DNA from: Mytilus edulis
Lineage: Eukaryota > Mollusca > Bivalvia > Mytilida > Mytilidae
Length of the DNA stretch: 64,000 bases
Direction: 5' to 3'
NCBI RefSeq assembly: GCF_963676685.1
Contig: NC_092350.1
Location: 65,403,674-65,467,673, forward strand
Position 1 is the first letter of the stretch. Every line of letters begins with the position of its first letter. The notes under the pieces are model-generated. The model searched no databases. It was given only the letters and a program-made list of their open reading frames with translations, and was not told the origin of the DNA. The translations under genes and the position numbers were made by a program. Positions 1-9,913 of the stretch are shown here, piece by piece.

Positions 1-215
1 ATAAAAGTAAACCATTATTGGCCAAGGTACGGCCTTCAACACGGAGCAATGGCTCACACCGAACAGCAAGCTATAAAGGGCCCCAAATGTAAAACCATTC
101 AAACGGGAAAACCAACGGTCTAATCTATATAAACGAGAAGAATGGTTGAGCCGTTATAGAAAATGAACAAGAACTACATACAAATAAACAAAACCTGTAG
201 ATATATAATATATTT
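1..215 (+). repeat. Dispersed mussel repeat REP2, partial copy
   Basis: This stretch matches 33750-33990 and 58340-58550 of the window: 'ggccttcaac', 'ggagc..tggctcacac', 'gaacagcaagctat', 'ggccccaaatg', 'accattcaaacgggaaaacc' occur in the same order. It has no coding capacity. The left end is cut by the window border. Confidence 0.7.
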
Positions 216-227
216 TATGTGAAAATG

Positions 228-420
228 ACAATGAGAATGATGCCATGGTCGTAGTAGGAACGTAGTCAGGTCGTAAGAAGAGCGTGATGAGGACGGCATG
301 GGCGTGCTAGAATCGTACTATGATCTTCAACAGCGTGGTGCGAACGTGGCATAGTCGTAGAAACGTTGTGTACGATGTTCCTACAACACGACGTTACACT
401 AAAAATGCGGCGTCAAAGAG
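228..420 (+). repeat. Degenerate CGTAGT-type short repeat
   Basis: A run of imperfect copies of a roughly 10-13 bp unit built on 'tcgtagt / gtcgtaa / gaacgt'. The same vocabulary recurs at 2430-2790, there in both orientations. The small open frame over it is a by-product of the repeat. Confidence 0.5.
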
Positions 421-788
421 GGTTTTTGACTTTGATTATTTTTTGCAAATTTTATTCGTTTTTTATATGTTGTTGATTGATTCTGGTTCTGTTCTTTTTG
501 TGATATCATTTTATCATAAATTACCTCAAGTTGTGGAAATCGATTTAATAATGTTTACCTTTTAAGTTATTTCACCTAAAAATGTAGTGCTTACTGTCGC
601 AAGTAATGTAGGAAGGAAAAATTGGACGGAAGTACATGTATACGGTTTTCCATAAATAATGTGCAAAACTTTTATCATAGGATGTTTAACTTTCATGGTG
701 CATATCATCTGTTATTGTAAAATTTCTATATCTTAATTTAACCCCAATACAAATATATCTGATACTCTGCAAGTAAATCGAAACATTT
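421..788. other. No feature seen
   Basis: AT-rich sequence without a recognisable gene, repeat or signal. Confidence 0.5.
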
Positions 789-1073
789 TTAACCTTGATT
801 AATTTGAATAGAATTGTATTTTCCTTGCATGGCACATAATTTCTCGAAATGCACCCCTTCAATTTCTTGAATCTTGGCTTGAGAATTATTTTCTAAGTCA
901 TCTAAAGTTGCTTGCTTAAATTGTTTAACTTCTGATATACATTTTAAAATATAGTAATTTACTCCTGTATTGTCTGTAAAAACGGCTAATATAATCCCGA
1001 GTTTTATTAATTCAATGAAACGGTTTTGGTCGCTGTTTTGGATTTGTCTTTCAATTACCTCAATTGCATGCAC
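789..1073 (-). CDS. Hypothetical protein, 94 residues, unrecognised
   Basis: A complete ATG-to-stop frame on the minus strand. The composition looks protein-like: mixed charged and hydrophobic, with few low-complexity runs, and it includes the stretches 'IKLGIILAVFTDNTGVNYYI' and 'VHFEKLCAMQGKY'. I do not recognise the family. No membrane anchor, signal peptide or catalytic motif is evident. It stands alone between repeats, so it may be an exon, a fragment of a mobile-element protein or a decayed gene. The ATG follows an upstream stop closely, so no longer start is available. In DNA this AT-rich a frame of this length can arise by chance; only the composition argues against that. Confidence 0.35.
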   Translation of the reverse strand: MHAIEVIERQIQNSDQNRFIELIKLGIILAVFTDNTGVNYYILKCISEVKQFKQATLDDLENNSQAKIQEIEGVHFEKLCAMQGKYNSIQINQG

Positions 1074-2429
1074 AACTTAATATTGACGAAAAGTTCCGGC
1101 TTCGCTACTACATGTAGTACAGGAATTACTTTCAGTTATAACATGAATAGCAGGACAAATTGCGAAGTAAAACATTCCGTGGACTTGTATTAAGTCTTTT
1201 AATATAATTGGTGAATGCACCTTACTGAAATGACAAGTTTAAATGATCTATTTCGTAGTCCTTCCGCAACATAAATTAAAATTCGCATTTTACATTTAGA
1301 GGATTGACTTGGTGTTTCCAATTTGTCTTTGCAAAAGTTGAACGAAGTTCATGTAATGAGATTTAATTTCCCTTTTCACGATTCTTTATAAATAAATTTG
1401 ATAAAAGCTATAAACGATCAATACAAATTGCAAAATTTAATTAATAACCTGTGTCGAATCTATGTCCCGGTCGGAGTCTATACATATAGCAACATGCACT
1501 ATTCTTTTTTTTCGGCAGCCATCAACATCTTTTTCCAAATTTCACCAAACGATATGTTTTAAATATCATAAACATTTAATTGAAACTTTACTAGCACATG
1601 TAACGTCGGAAATTAGCGTTTTTCGGATTTTTCGACGTTTTTAGACGTTTGGACAAAATGGCTACCGTTTTTTAATGTGTTGAAAAAAATTATTCCTTTA
1701 AGACCTAAGTATGTAGTTTATAAGAAAAGAATTTTGGCATTTTGTACTCTTCGTGTATCTAACTTTTGATTTGATCAATTATAAATAACTTATTGAAATA
1801 TTAGTTAAAAAATACGCGTTAACACCTTTGAAAAATGAAATATCAACTTGGACAAAATGGCTACCGCTTGAAAAACGACTGTGTAGAGAAGATTTTATAA
1901 AATCTGCAATATTTGAACTCACGAACAATGAGGCAAATATTTGTACTTTCGGTAGATGTTATTATTGTCTTACTCTTTTTATTCATTTTCCGCTATATCT
2001 ACTTATAAAATTCACTTTCAGTCGTTAAGTTACCGAAAAACGTCGTTGGACATTTTTCTTATTCTTGTTTAATATGCAGCCACCGACTCAAATGAAATTT
2101 GGCAAAATAACGGCTTTAACGACACAAAGAACCGACACATGTCGTTGTTCCTGCCAAGTTCCCGGGAGATCAGATGATAAGAAATAGGATCACTATACAT
2201 AAGAGTTAAACCAGGTTTTCATAAATGTAACGTTGGACATCCGTTTTTTTTCACATATCTTTGTTATTTTAATCCTCAAATATACTGGATATTACTTAGT
2301 ATATGATCAAGAGCTATAAAAACATAATTCAAAACATATATTGAATTTGTTTTAATAGTGGTTCGTGTTTGCTAACATTTTTATTTTGTTTTGCGGAGGA
2401 AATTTTGAAGATTCTGTTTTAAATCCTAG
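1074..2429. other. Non-coding, AT-rich; probably old repeat
   Basis: Two related stretches ('ttggacaaaatggctaccg' at about 1652 and 1849) suggest a decayed internal duplication. The short open frames at 1462-1644 and 1828-2028 overlap it and show no protein character. Confidence 0.4.
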
Positions 2430-2800
2430 GGGTTGTAGGAACAGCGTGCGTAACGTTTTAGGAAGCGTAGTTAGGTCACGGTGATGAGATCGTAGTTCAG
2501 TCTCTCTGAATAGAATCACGCTTTCGCTACGCTCTCGCTACGATGGTACAGCGACCTTTTCGATCTTACTAGACCTTAGTGCGCTCTCACTACGCTTCTA
2601 CTATACGACCTGATTTCGCCACGACCGCACCACGATTGTTTTGAACATGTCCAAAGTTGGCAACGCTCATCACGATCTTGAAGACCTAACCACGACCATG
2701 GTACGACCTTACTGCGATCTACACGATCGTACTACGATCATCAAAACTTGCCTTTTTTTCACAGATCGTATTGTGATCGTGGCTTAGTGGGACTGCGGTA
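2430..2800. repeat. Quasi-palindromic TCGTAC/CGTAGT repeat tract
   Basis: Degenerate short units run as 'cgtagt/gcgtag' up to about 2510 and then as the inverted form 'ctacgat/ctacgct/cacgatc' to about 2790. The tract reads as a large imperfect inverted repeat made of very short units. It shares its vocabulary with 228-420. Confidence 0.5.
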
Positions 2801-2994
2801 TTAAGGATTGGACTACACATACTCTGAATCTCAATCATTTAGCAACATAGTCCCATCAGTCACAGTTAAGCTTTTAGTTATATTCGAACAATTCAAAAGT
2901 TATGAAAAATTTCTACAAATGTATAAGTCAGTAACAAATGGTTTGATTTGATTTGGTTTTTTTGTATTATAATGCCTCTTTTAAACACAGCTTT

Positions 2995-3206
2995 TGGGCT
3001 ATATCATGCATGGCAGCCAGTTTTATCAGTGGATCTTGAGAAGCCGGAGTGCCCGAAGAAAACCACAGACCTTCGAGACAGGAAAACTGACAATTCTAGT
3101 CAATTAAGAATGGAGTCGAGTTCACCCGCATGAGGGGGTTCGAACTTGACCGGCTAGTGATTACAGAAGTAACGACTTAGACCACTCTGACACAGAGGCC
3201 CATCAG
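2995..3206 (-). repeat. tRNA-derived SINE
   Basis: Read on the minus strand from 3206, it opens with a tRNA-like head: A-box-like 'gtcagagtggtctaag', then B-box-like 'agttcgaaccccc'. A SINE body ending near 2995 follows ('cttcgggcactccggctt', 'ataaaactggctgccatgc'). The same type of head occurs at 19040-19149. The polymerase III boxes are degenerate, and it is a mobile repeat, not a tRNA gene. Confidence 0.7.
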
Positions 3207-3220
3207 TAATATATGAGACT

Positions 3221-3905
3221 GAGATTTAGATGCTAGGATCTCCGTAGTGCAAATTAAATTTCAATTCAGTTTTGATAACTCTAGAATATTAAAATTATAT
3301 AAATTTAGGTTCATCATAACAAACGGACAAATATGGCTGTTTTACATGCCAAAAACTACTCTGAGGACAGACTTAATACCGGCCTGTCTAGTTGGGAAAG
3401 TTTTAATGCCTGGTATCCACTATATATATAAAAGTTAAATGCATTTTATGTTTCAGAAAAATAAAATCTCTTTTTGATTTTAATGGGCATTTTTTTCCTT
3501 CATGCGTAAGGTGTGGGACAACTTGAGATGCTCCATCAGGTAAAAACCGGTTTGTAATGTATTGATAGTCCTTAATTGACATGGACAACAGGTAGCTTCA
3601 AAACTATAGGTGAGTTAAAGAGTTTATCTGAGTGGATAGTACCAAAGTAATTCAGGTGTTTGTTTATTTTTACACCTTCTGCAGAAAGGAAAAAAATGCC
3701 CATCAAAAACCAAAAAAAATATTTTATCTTTCTTAAACAAAAAATGCTTCAAATTTTTATATATCTAGTGGATGCTAGGCCTTAAAACTTTCCAAACGGC
3801 ACAGGTAAGTCTGTACACAGAGGTGAAAATACGGCCATATTTGTCCATTTGTTATGATGAACCTTAAAGAATAAAATAAACGAAGGATCCGCATCCAGAC
3901 CCTCG
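3221..3905. mobile_element. Foldback element (long imperfect inverted repeat)
   Basis: Two arms of roughly 270-300 bp face each other around a centre near 3590. The left arm holds 'ttcatcataacaaacggac' and 'gggcatttttttcctt'. The right arm holds their reverse complements near 3845-3865 and 3690-3705. Identity is imperfect (by eye about three quarters). It encodes no protein and is probably a non-autonomous DNA element. Confidence 0.65.
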
Positions 3906-4054
3906 ATCAACGCGCAAACATGTTATATAATGTTTTCTTTGCAAGAACTTGCTTTTCTTTAAATGCTTGATAGTGTTTTGAAAAATAAAATTTCCCGCAG
4001 TTTTATTTTGGTCGGGTATTTTGGGTTTACTCCTTCGTATTTTTTACATTCGTG
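3906..4054. other. Spacer before the LTR element
   Basis: Nothing recognised. The last four bases before the LTR, tatg (4055-4058), are the target duplication. Confidence 0.5.
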
Positions 4055-4246
4055 TATGTGTGACAAAAATGCAGTTTAGGCATAAGACAATATTTGTAAT
4101 TTATCGTTGAATTGTTATCCATAATAAATTACCCGTTTGAACAATGCGTTAACGAATAATACATATAAAATCAGTCTTTTATCCTTGGTTGTTATGAGAC
4201 GCGTTAATTGTTGCTAGGGTGCTCTCTTCGAGGTCCGCGCTCTTGG

Positions 4247-4281
4247 TATATAAAGACACCGATTCATTGCAAGTATCAGTC
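4247..4281 (+). promoter_or_regulatory. LTR core promoter: TATA box plus initiator
   Basis: TATATAAA lies at 4247-4254 and TCAGTC, an initiator-like motif, at 4276-4281, about 30 bp downstream as expected for polymerase II. The TATA box is conserved in the 3' LTR (8633-8640), but the initiator is lost there because the 605-bp block is missing. Confidence 0.6.
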
Positions 4282-4879
4282 ACGTCTCAGTCATTACAGC
4301 GGAACGGACGTGCTGGGCCAGCTCTCCTTTACCCGCTATCTTCGATGAGGGTTTACAGTTAGATGAACAACGACATACTACTTAAGATGACAGAAACCAA
4401 TCCATGCCGTACAGATAGACGTAGTAGTTGGCGTACCCGCGTTAACATGCACTCCAAAACCATTGTATCATGGGGAGTGTTATGCCGATTAACGTCCGAG
4501 GGCTGTATCCTAGGCTGTTGGGTGATACGACCTTCATTTCACTGCCTCACGGCTTTGGTCCTGATAACGCTTCCTGTCATCTTTAGAACTACGTCCACCA
4601 TTCATCTACCAGTACTCACTCATCGAGGTTAGCGGGCTGCCAAGCTGACCAAACTGGCCCTGAAAGCAGCCGTTGTGAAGAAGTAAAATCCAAAATAGTA
4701 AACAAAGCAAAATCAACTCAACAAAACCAAGATGGCGGCCTCCATTCGGCGTCCTTACTACCTGTTCCTGACCCACGGCAGAAATTATTCAAACGCTCAC
4801 CAATCGCCTTCGGGCACCGAGCCGACCGTGCGAGGGCTGTATAGCCAGTCAAGGTCGTTAAACACCACCACATACAAGT
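4275..4879 (+). other. 605-bp block present only in the 5' LTR
   Basis: The block is flanked by a direct repeat caagt (4270-4274 and 4875-4879). The 3' LTR has a single caagt at the matching point. It contains the presumed transcription start and, at 4825-4862, a short sequence also found at 11532 and 58481. It is either a microhomology deletion in the 3' LTR or an insertion into the 5' LTR. Confidence 0.75.
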
Positions 4880-5655
4880 CGCTGATTTATTAATTGGCCG
4901 TCGACGGATGAACATCGGAAAGTGAATACCAGCCAATAAAGTAGTTTAAAAGGAAAGTTTGTAAACCTAGTTTGAGTTGAAAGCTTGTGGTTTTGAAGCA
5001 AGCGGTTTTTGAAGTCTTTACGATTGTTGCAAGCTACCGGGTTGTTCCGATACTGTAATTTCCCTCGGGAATGGTCGCAGTCCCTCGAACAGGTGGTTTG
5101 TTAAAGTCTGGTGACTTTGGTGCTTCGGAGACTAAGTATTACAATTATTGCAAGCTACCGCGTTGTTCCGAAACTGTAATTTCTCTCGGGAATGGTCGCA
5201 GTCCCTCGAACAGATAGCTTGTAATAATCTGGTGACTTAGGTGATCTGGGGACTAGGTGCTTCAAAACTAGTTGTCTCAGGAACTAGGTGCTTCAGAGAC
5301 TAGTTGTCTCAGAGACTGGGTGTCTCAGGACTAGGTGTTTCAGGAACCTAGGATTTTTGAAGCTTATTCTTAAGTTTAATATAATTGTTTGTCAAATCAG
5401 TTGGGACCTCGGAGTCAGTGAAAGGATCAAGGATAAATTGAGGTTCTAGTTTTCAGACTACTTTTTGATACAAAGTTATTTGTGTAAATAGTGTTATTTC
5501 TTTATTAAGTTTCAAAGTTGGTCTTGTAGTTCTAAGTAAAGCCTCCAAGTTGTAGTTGGGTTTTTGAGTTAATTAAAAGATTGATATTGGAGTGTCTCAG
5601 ATTCTGTGAAAACGGATACGAACATATAGTTCAGAAGCCAAACACGTTACAAAAT

Positions 5656-5673
5656 TGGTGGCAGCGGTGGGAT
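5656..5673 (+). promoter_or_regulatory. Primer-binding site, tRNA-Leu
   Basis: TGGTGGCAGCGGTGGGAT starts five bases after the LTR end. Its complement is the CCA-terminated acceptor end typical of eukaryotic tRNA-Leu. This marks the minus-strand DNA start of the retroelement. Confidence 0.8.
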
Positions 5674-5837
5674 CTGAGAAACTTCAGTATTATATGTAAA
5701 TAATCACATTGTTTTATTGTCATTATTTCCTATTTGTCCTTAATTGCAAGAAGCAACACACTGTTTTGTAAATACATTGATTGTCAAATTGTTTAATAAA
5801 ATATATTTGGAAAATTGTTTAATTTATTCTTCAAAAT

Positions 5838-7610
5838 ATGTCCCGAACATACAAAGAAGATAAAATGTTGTATGACCCTTACAGTGTCGAAACAAGAAAT
5901 TTGACCAGGGAGTTAGATAGATTAAACAAGGAAATAGAATGCTAAAGATCTAAGAGTTTTGAGAATGCCCCAGACTTTTCTCAGTCAATTCCTATCAATC
6001 AAGCAACATGGCCAAGACAATCTGACTCTGGATTTCGTACTTCCATTATTCCAGACCCCGACTTTGTTACAGGCAGCAATATACTCCAAAGTTCAAATGT
6101 TGGGAAAGGGGCGGCTAAGTCAAAAGTTATGCCACGGCCTGCAATACCTGATAAACATATCCCAGCTTCGATAAAGTTAGCTCCAGAGATGAAAAATTAT
6201 TCAGACTCTGTTTTCGAGACAAATTTTGTTACTGAAAGGTTAAAGAAAAATTTGCCAAAACCACAAGATAAATTAGGTGCATATAGGGGAGACAACAAAA
6301 GCAAAAATATCATAAAGCCCGCTACGTTTAACGGCCAAGGATCATTGATAGATTACAAGTCTCATTTTGATGCCTGTTCGCGTATAAATGGCTGGACAGA
6401 GTCAGAAAAGGGTTTATATTTGGCAGTCTCATTGAGAGGACAGGCCCAGGGGGTACTAGGAAATTTACCCACAGATAAAAGACAAGATTTTAAAGAGCTT
6501 GTCATGTCTCTTGAAGAGAGATTTTCGCCTGCCAATCAAACGGAATTGTACCGAACACAATTACGGGAGCGTCGTCAAAAGGCTTCAGAAAGCCTTCCGG
6601 AATTAGGTCAGGACATAAGACGCTTAGTGAACCTTTCATATCCAACAGCCCCAAATGACGTTAGGGAAACACTTGCTAAAGAGCAGTTTATAGACGGACT
6701 CATGAGTGTAGACATGAGGCTAAGGATAAAACAAGCTAGACCTGCTGACTTGAACGACGCGATTCGACACGCTGTTGAACTTGAAGCTTTTAATAAGGCC
6801 GAAATTAAGCAAGATAATGGGAAGGGCTATTCAGGGGCTATAACGAGAGACGGGACCAACAGTGACGCTAGCGACAAAACAGTAGAGCTACTTAAAAACA
6901 TGCAGACAGCTTTGACTGATCTGCAGCAAGAAGTTAGAGCTTTAAAGCAGACTCGGGCGCAATACCAGAATCACAAGAATCGAGGATGTTTCAATTGTGG
7001 AAAATTTGGACACTTCAAGAACTATTGTCCCGATAGTAGTGTGAAAAGAGGACATCCAAACTCCCAAAACCTACCCGAAGTTTCACATGAAAAACAGAAC
7101 GGTGTAATAGGAGTTAACAAATTAGCAAATGAGGCTGGTATGTTTATAGAGGCTAAGGTCAATGGTTGTAAAGCAAAGATTCTTATAGACACAGGGGCGA
7201 CAGTATCCCTTATTTCAAAAAAGATGTTTGACAGTATGAAATCTCAGGTTCTGTCACCAATGGACAGAGAAATACTGACTGCAAATGGTTCTCCCTTAAT
7301 TCTGTTTGGGAAAACTATAATTGACATTGACTTAAATGGACATGTTTGTTCAAACATTGCTGTAGTAGCAGACCTAAACGTAGATGGTATATTGGGAATA
7401 GACTTTCAAAGAAGCCATAATTGTGTAATAAATATCACTAAAGGTAGCATTTGGGTAAACGGAAGAGAGAACCGTTTACATTTTGAAGGTCAGATAGGCT
7501 GCTACAGGGTAGATGTTGCAACAACTATAAAACTGCCTCCTACTAGTGACGTAATGGTGTCTAGAAACATAAAAAACCTGTTATACCAAAGCCAGAAGTT
7601 GGTATTATAA
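5838..7610 (+). pseudogene. gag: gag-protease frame of the LTR element, with one in-frame stop
   Basis: The frame opens at ATG 5838, meets TAA at 5943-5945 and then stays open in the same frame to 7610. The 493-residue part from ATG 6129 is the longest uninterrupted stretch. Numbering from 6129, a capsid-like region lies at about residues 75-190, and a CCHC zinc knuckle (CFNCGKFGHFKNYC) at 287-300 binds nucleic acid in assembled particles. A retropepsin-type aspartic protease has its catalytic DTG at 354-356 ('ILIDTGATVSLIS'). The protease is in the gag frame. The early stop removes the natural N-terminus unless it is read through or translation starts at 6129. The frame runs into a -1 frameshift signal at 7571-7605. 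Confidence 0.88.
7571..7605 (+). promoter_or_regulatory. -1 ribosomal frameshift signal
   Basis: The heptamer A AAA AAC (7571-7577) is phased correctly for the gag-protease frame. After a 5-base spacer, a perfect 7-bp stem forms (ATACCAA 7583-7589 with TTGGTAT 7599-7605, 9-base loop). The zero frame stops at 7608-7610. The -1 frame is open from here to 8062 and carries the pol remnant. Slippery site, spacer and hairpin match the canonical retroviral layout. Confidence 0.8.
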
Positions 7611-8062
7611 TTATAAACAAAGATCAAGAGAAGAGCAAGTTGATATGCAACCAGTGTAACAGACGGTATAAAAAGACAGCATATCATAGACGTCATATGA
7701 CAAGGTGTCACCAGGTTAATGGTGCTGAAATCTTTGAGCTACCAAAAGATCAAGATGAAACACACGACAGTGGAAAAGAGATGTCAGATCTTGTAGAGTT
7801 GAAGAACTTGGCCAATAATGACGAAAACAGTCTGATACAAGAAAAAGTTGTTAGAGAGCCCAAAACAGATGTGGAGACTGTTAATAAAATGTGTCTTAAA
7901 ACGAGGAGCACAATAAGGCCGTCAGGACCAGTGAAATTTGTGGCTCCAAGAAATGAAAAATCACTTAATCTTTTGAAATTTCTCGTAACTGTTAATAGAT
8001 ATATTGGAAATAATAAAGAATCAAAACACACAGTTCAGGAAGAATTTTCTATATTTTGTTGA
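7577..8062 (+). pseudogene. pol remnant with a C2H2 zinc finger
   Basis: This is the -1 frame entered from the slippery site, open for about 160 codons. The first 20 or so residues look like the protease-RT linker. Then 'CNQCNRRYKKTAYHRRHMTRCH' begins (about 7646), a C-x2-C-x12-H-x4-H zinc finger, followed by a charged tail ending at the stop 8060-8062. No reverse transcriptase, RNase H or integrase motif (no YxDD, no HHCC, no DDE region) fits in the space. I infer that an internal deletion joined the start of pol to its C-terminal end, and that the zinc finger is the normal tail of the lost polyprotein. It could instead be an acquired separate gene. Confidence 0.6.
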
Positions 8063-8189
8063 GTTTAAATGGTTATTGAGATAGCAATGTTTGGTTGTTG
8101 TTTTTTATAAAATGTTATTGTTATTGTAACTGTTGAGGTCTGTTGAAATACACTCAGCAAAGAGAAAAAAAATATATAGATATATATGT

Positions 8190-8335
8190 AGAGTCCGTCG
8201 GACGGGGACGTTAAATCCGAGGCCCCATGTACAGGAACATGTCATGCCCTGTGCATGTAAAAGACCCCTCCTGCAGATTTCGTTAAGAGTAGGCTCCTTG
8301 GGGCCGCTGCAGAGGCAAAATTTGTTATGGACATT
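8190..8335 (+). repeat. SINE fragment inside the LTR element
   Basis: 'gacggggacgttaaatccga' and 'gcaaaatttgtt' match the SINE body at 18170-18315 in the same order. The fragment lies between the pol remnant and the 3' LTR, so it inserted into the element or was carried by it. The frame across it is not a gene. Confidence 0.65.
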
Positions 8336-8438
8336 TTAAACTTATTCTTTGACAGTAACGCTCAAAATTACAGACGTTATAACAGAAAAAAAAGTATGTT
8401 AGTCATGCGAGGACGCATGAAATCGGAGGCGTGGGTAA

Positions 8439-9432
8439 TGTGACAAAAATGCAGTTTAGGCATAAGACAATACTAGTATTTGTAATTTATCGTTGAATTG
8501 TTATCCATAATAAATTACCCGTTTGAACAATGCGTTAACGAATAATACATATAAAATCAGTCTTTTATCCTTGGTTGTTATGAGACGCGTTAATTGTTGC
8601 TAGGGTGCTCTCTTCGAGGTCCGCGCTCTTGGTATATAAAGACACCGATTCATTGCAAGTCGCTGATTTATTAATTGGCCGTCGACGGATGAACATCGGA
8701 AAGTGAATACCAGCCAATAAAGTATTTTAAAAGGAAAGTTTGTAAACCTAGTTTGAGTTGAAAGCTTGTGGTTTTGAAGCAAGCGGTGTTTGAAGTCTTT
8801 ACGATTGTTGCAAGCTACCGGGTTGTTCCGATACTGTAATTTCCCTCGGGAATGGTCGCAGTCCCTCGAACAGGTGGTTTGTAAAAGTCTGGTGACTTTG
8901 GTGCTTCGGAGACTAAGTATTACAATTATTGCAAGCTACCGCGTTGTTCCGAAACTGTAATTTCTTTCGGGAATGGTCGCAGTCCCTCGAACATATAGCT
9001 TGTAATAATCTGGTGACTTAGGTGATCCGGGGACTAGGTGCTTCAAAACTAGTTGTCTCAGGAACTAGGTGCTTCAGAGACTAGTTGTCTCAGAGACTGG
9101 GTGTCTCGGGACTAGGTGTTTCAGGAACCTAGGATTTTTGAAGCTTATTCTTAAGTTTAATATAATTGTTTGTCAAATCAGTTGGGACCTCGGAGTCAGT
9201 GAAAGGATCAAGGATAAATTGAGGTTCTAGTTTTCAGACTACTTTTTGATACAAAGTTATTTGTGTAAATAGTGTTATTTCTTTATTAAGTTTCAAAGTT
9301 TGTCTTGTAGTTTTAAGTAAAGCCTCCAAGTTGTAGTTGGGTTTTTGAGTTAATTAAAAGATTGATATTGGAGTGTCTCAGATTCTGTGAAAACGGATAC
9401 GAACATATAGTTCATAAGCCAAACACGTTACA
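8439..9432 (+). repeat. 3' LTR (994 bp)
   Basis: Same ends as the 5' LTR, lacking the 605-bp block and with an extra 'actagt'-like insertion near 8472. A purine-rich stretch ('aaatcggaggcgtggg', about 8420-8435) just upstream could serve as polypurine tract, though it is interrupted by pyrimidines. Confidence 0.92.
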
Positions 9433-9482
9433 TATGCAATAAAACACTTACTGACGTTGTTTATCATCATTCTTATAACAAC

Positions 9483-9720
9483 GTGTTATATTGTTCTTTT
9501 ATTTGTCTTTGTTCTAATATTAATATTACTTTTACTGTTTGGATTGTTTTCTGTGATATCCATTTGACGTGGCTCGGTACTTATACATCCCGTCAATGTG
9601 TTTGTATTATCTTTCAATTTTGCTGGTGTGTTTTGTATATGCGACTTTTTGTGTTTCTTTGGTTCTAATAACGCGACTCTGTACTTTAAAAGATCCCGTC
9701 ATTGTGTTATAGTTCTATTA
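9483..9720 (+). repeat. Dispersed repeat fragment
   Basis: 'ttctgtgatatcc', 'tttgacgtggctcggtactt' and 'cccgtca' resemble the phrases in the 14383-14800 duplication. Probably the tail of an old retroelement. The frame at 9483-9668 is part of it. Confidence 0.4.
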
Positions 9721-9913
9721 TAAATAAGAAAATACTTTGAACGACAAAATGAATTAAGATTTTATATATGTATATATATACAATTTTTGTCAAAACCAAA
9801 TTCAAAAAGCACTTTTAATTAGTCCATACCTGCCAACTTTTCAAAATCTGATTTTAAGCGCAAGAGGAACTCAATATGCTCCTCTTTTATTGTTACAAGT
9901 GTCATTAATCTAT

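Larger units (their letters stand above)
4059..5651 (+). repeat. 5' LTR (1593 bp)
   Basis: It begins TGTGACAAAA and ends CACGTTACA. It matches 8439-9432 throughout, apart from an extra 605-bp block at 4275-4879. Short repeated phrases in the right half ('gcaagctaccg', 'gactaggtgcttca', 'agttgtctcag') form an internal minisatellite-like stretch at about 5020-5350. Open frames within it are not conserved in the 3' LTR and are not genes. Confidence 0.93.
4059..9432 (+). mobile_element. LTR retrotransposon, internally deleted
   Basis: The element is bounded by LTRs starting TGTGAC and ending TTACA and flanked by a 4-bp target duplication tatg (4055-4058 and 9433-9436), so this is an original insertion with both ends intact. 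Inside are a tRNA primer site, a gag-protease frame, a frameshift signal and a stub of pol; reverse transcriptase, RNase H and integrase are absent. The DTG protease and single zinc knuckle suggest the Ty3/gypsy order, but without pol this cannot be confirmed. The shared parts of the two LTRs differ by roughly a dozen substitutions and a short indel over about 990 bp, so the insertion is fairly young. It could move only with enzymes supplied by a relative. Confidence 0.93.

Noticed and set aside
4363-4632. 89-codon frame in the 5' LTR
   Set aside because: Lies in the block absent from the 3' LTR, has no protein character and overlaps the presumed untranslated leader.
7750-8031. Minus-strand 93-codon frame
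   Set aside because: Antisense to the pol remnant.
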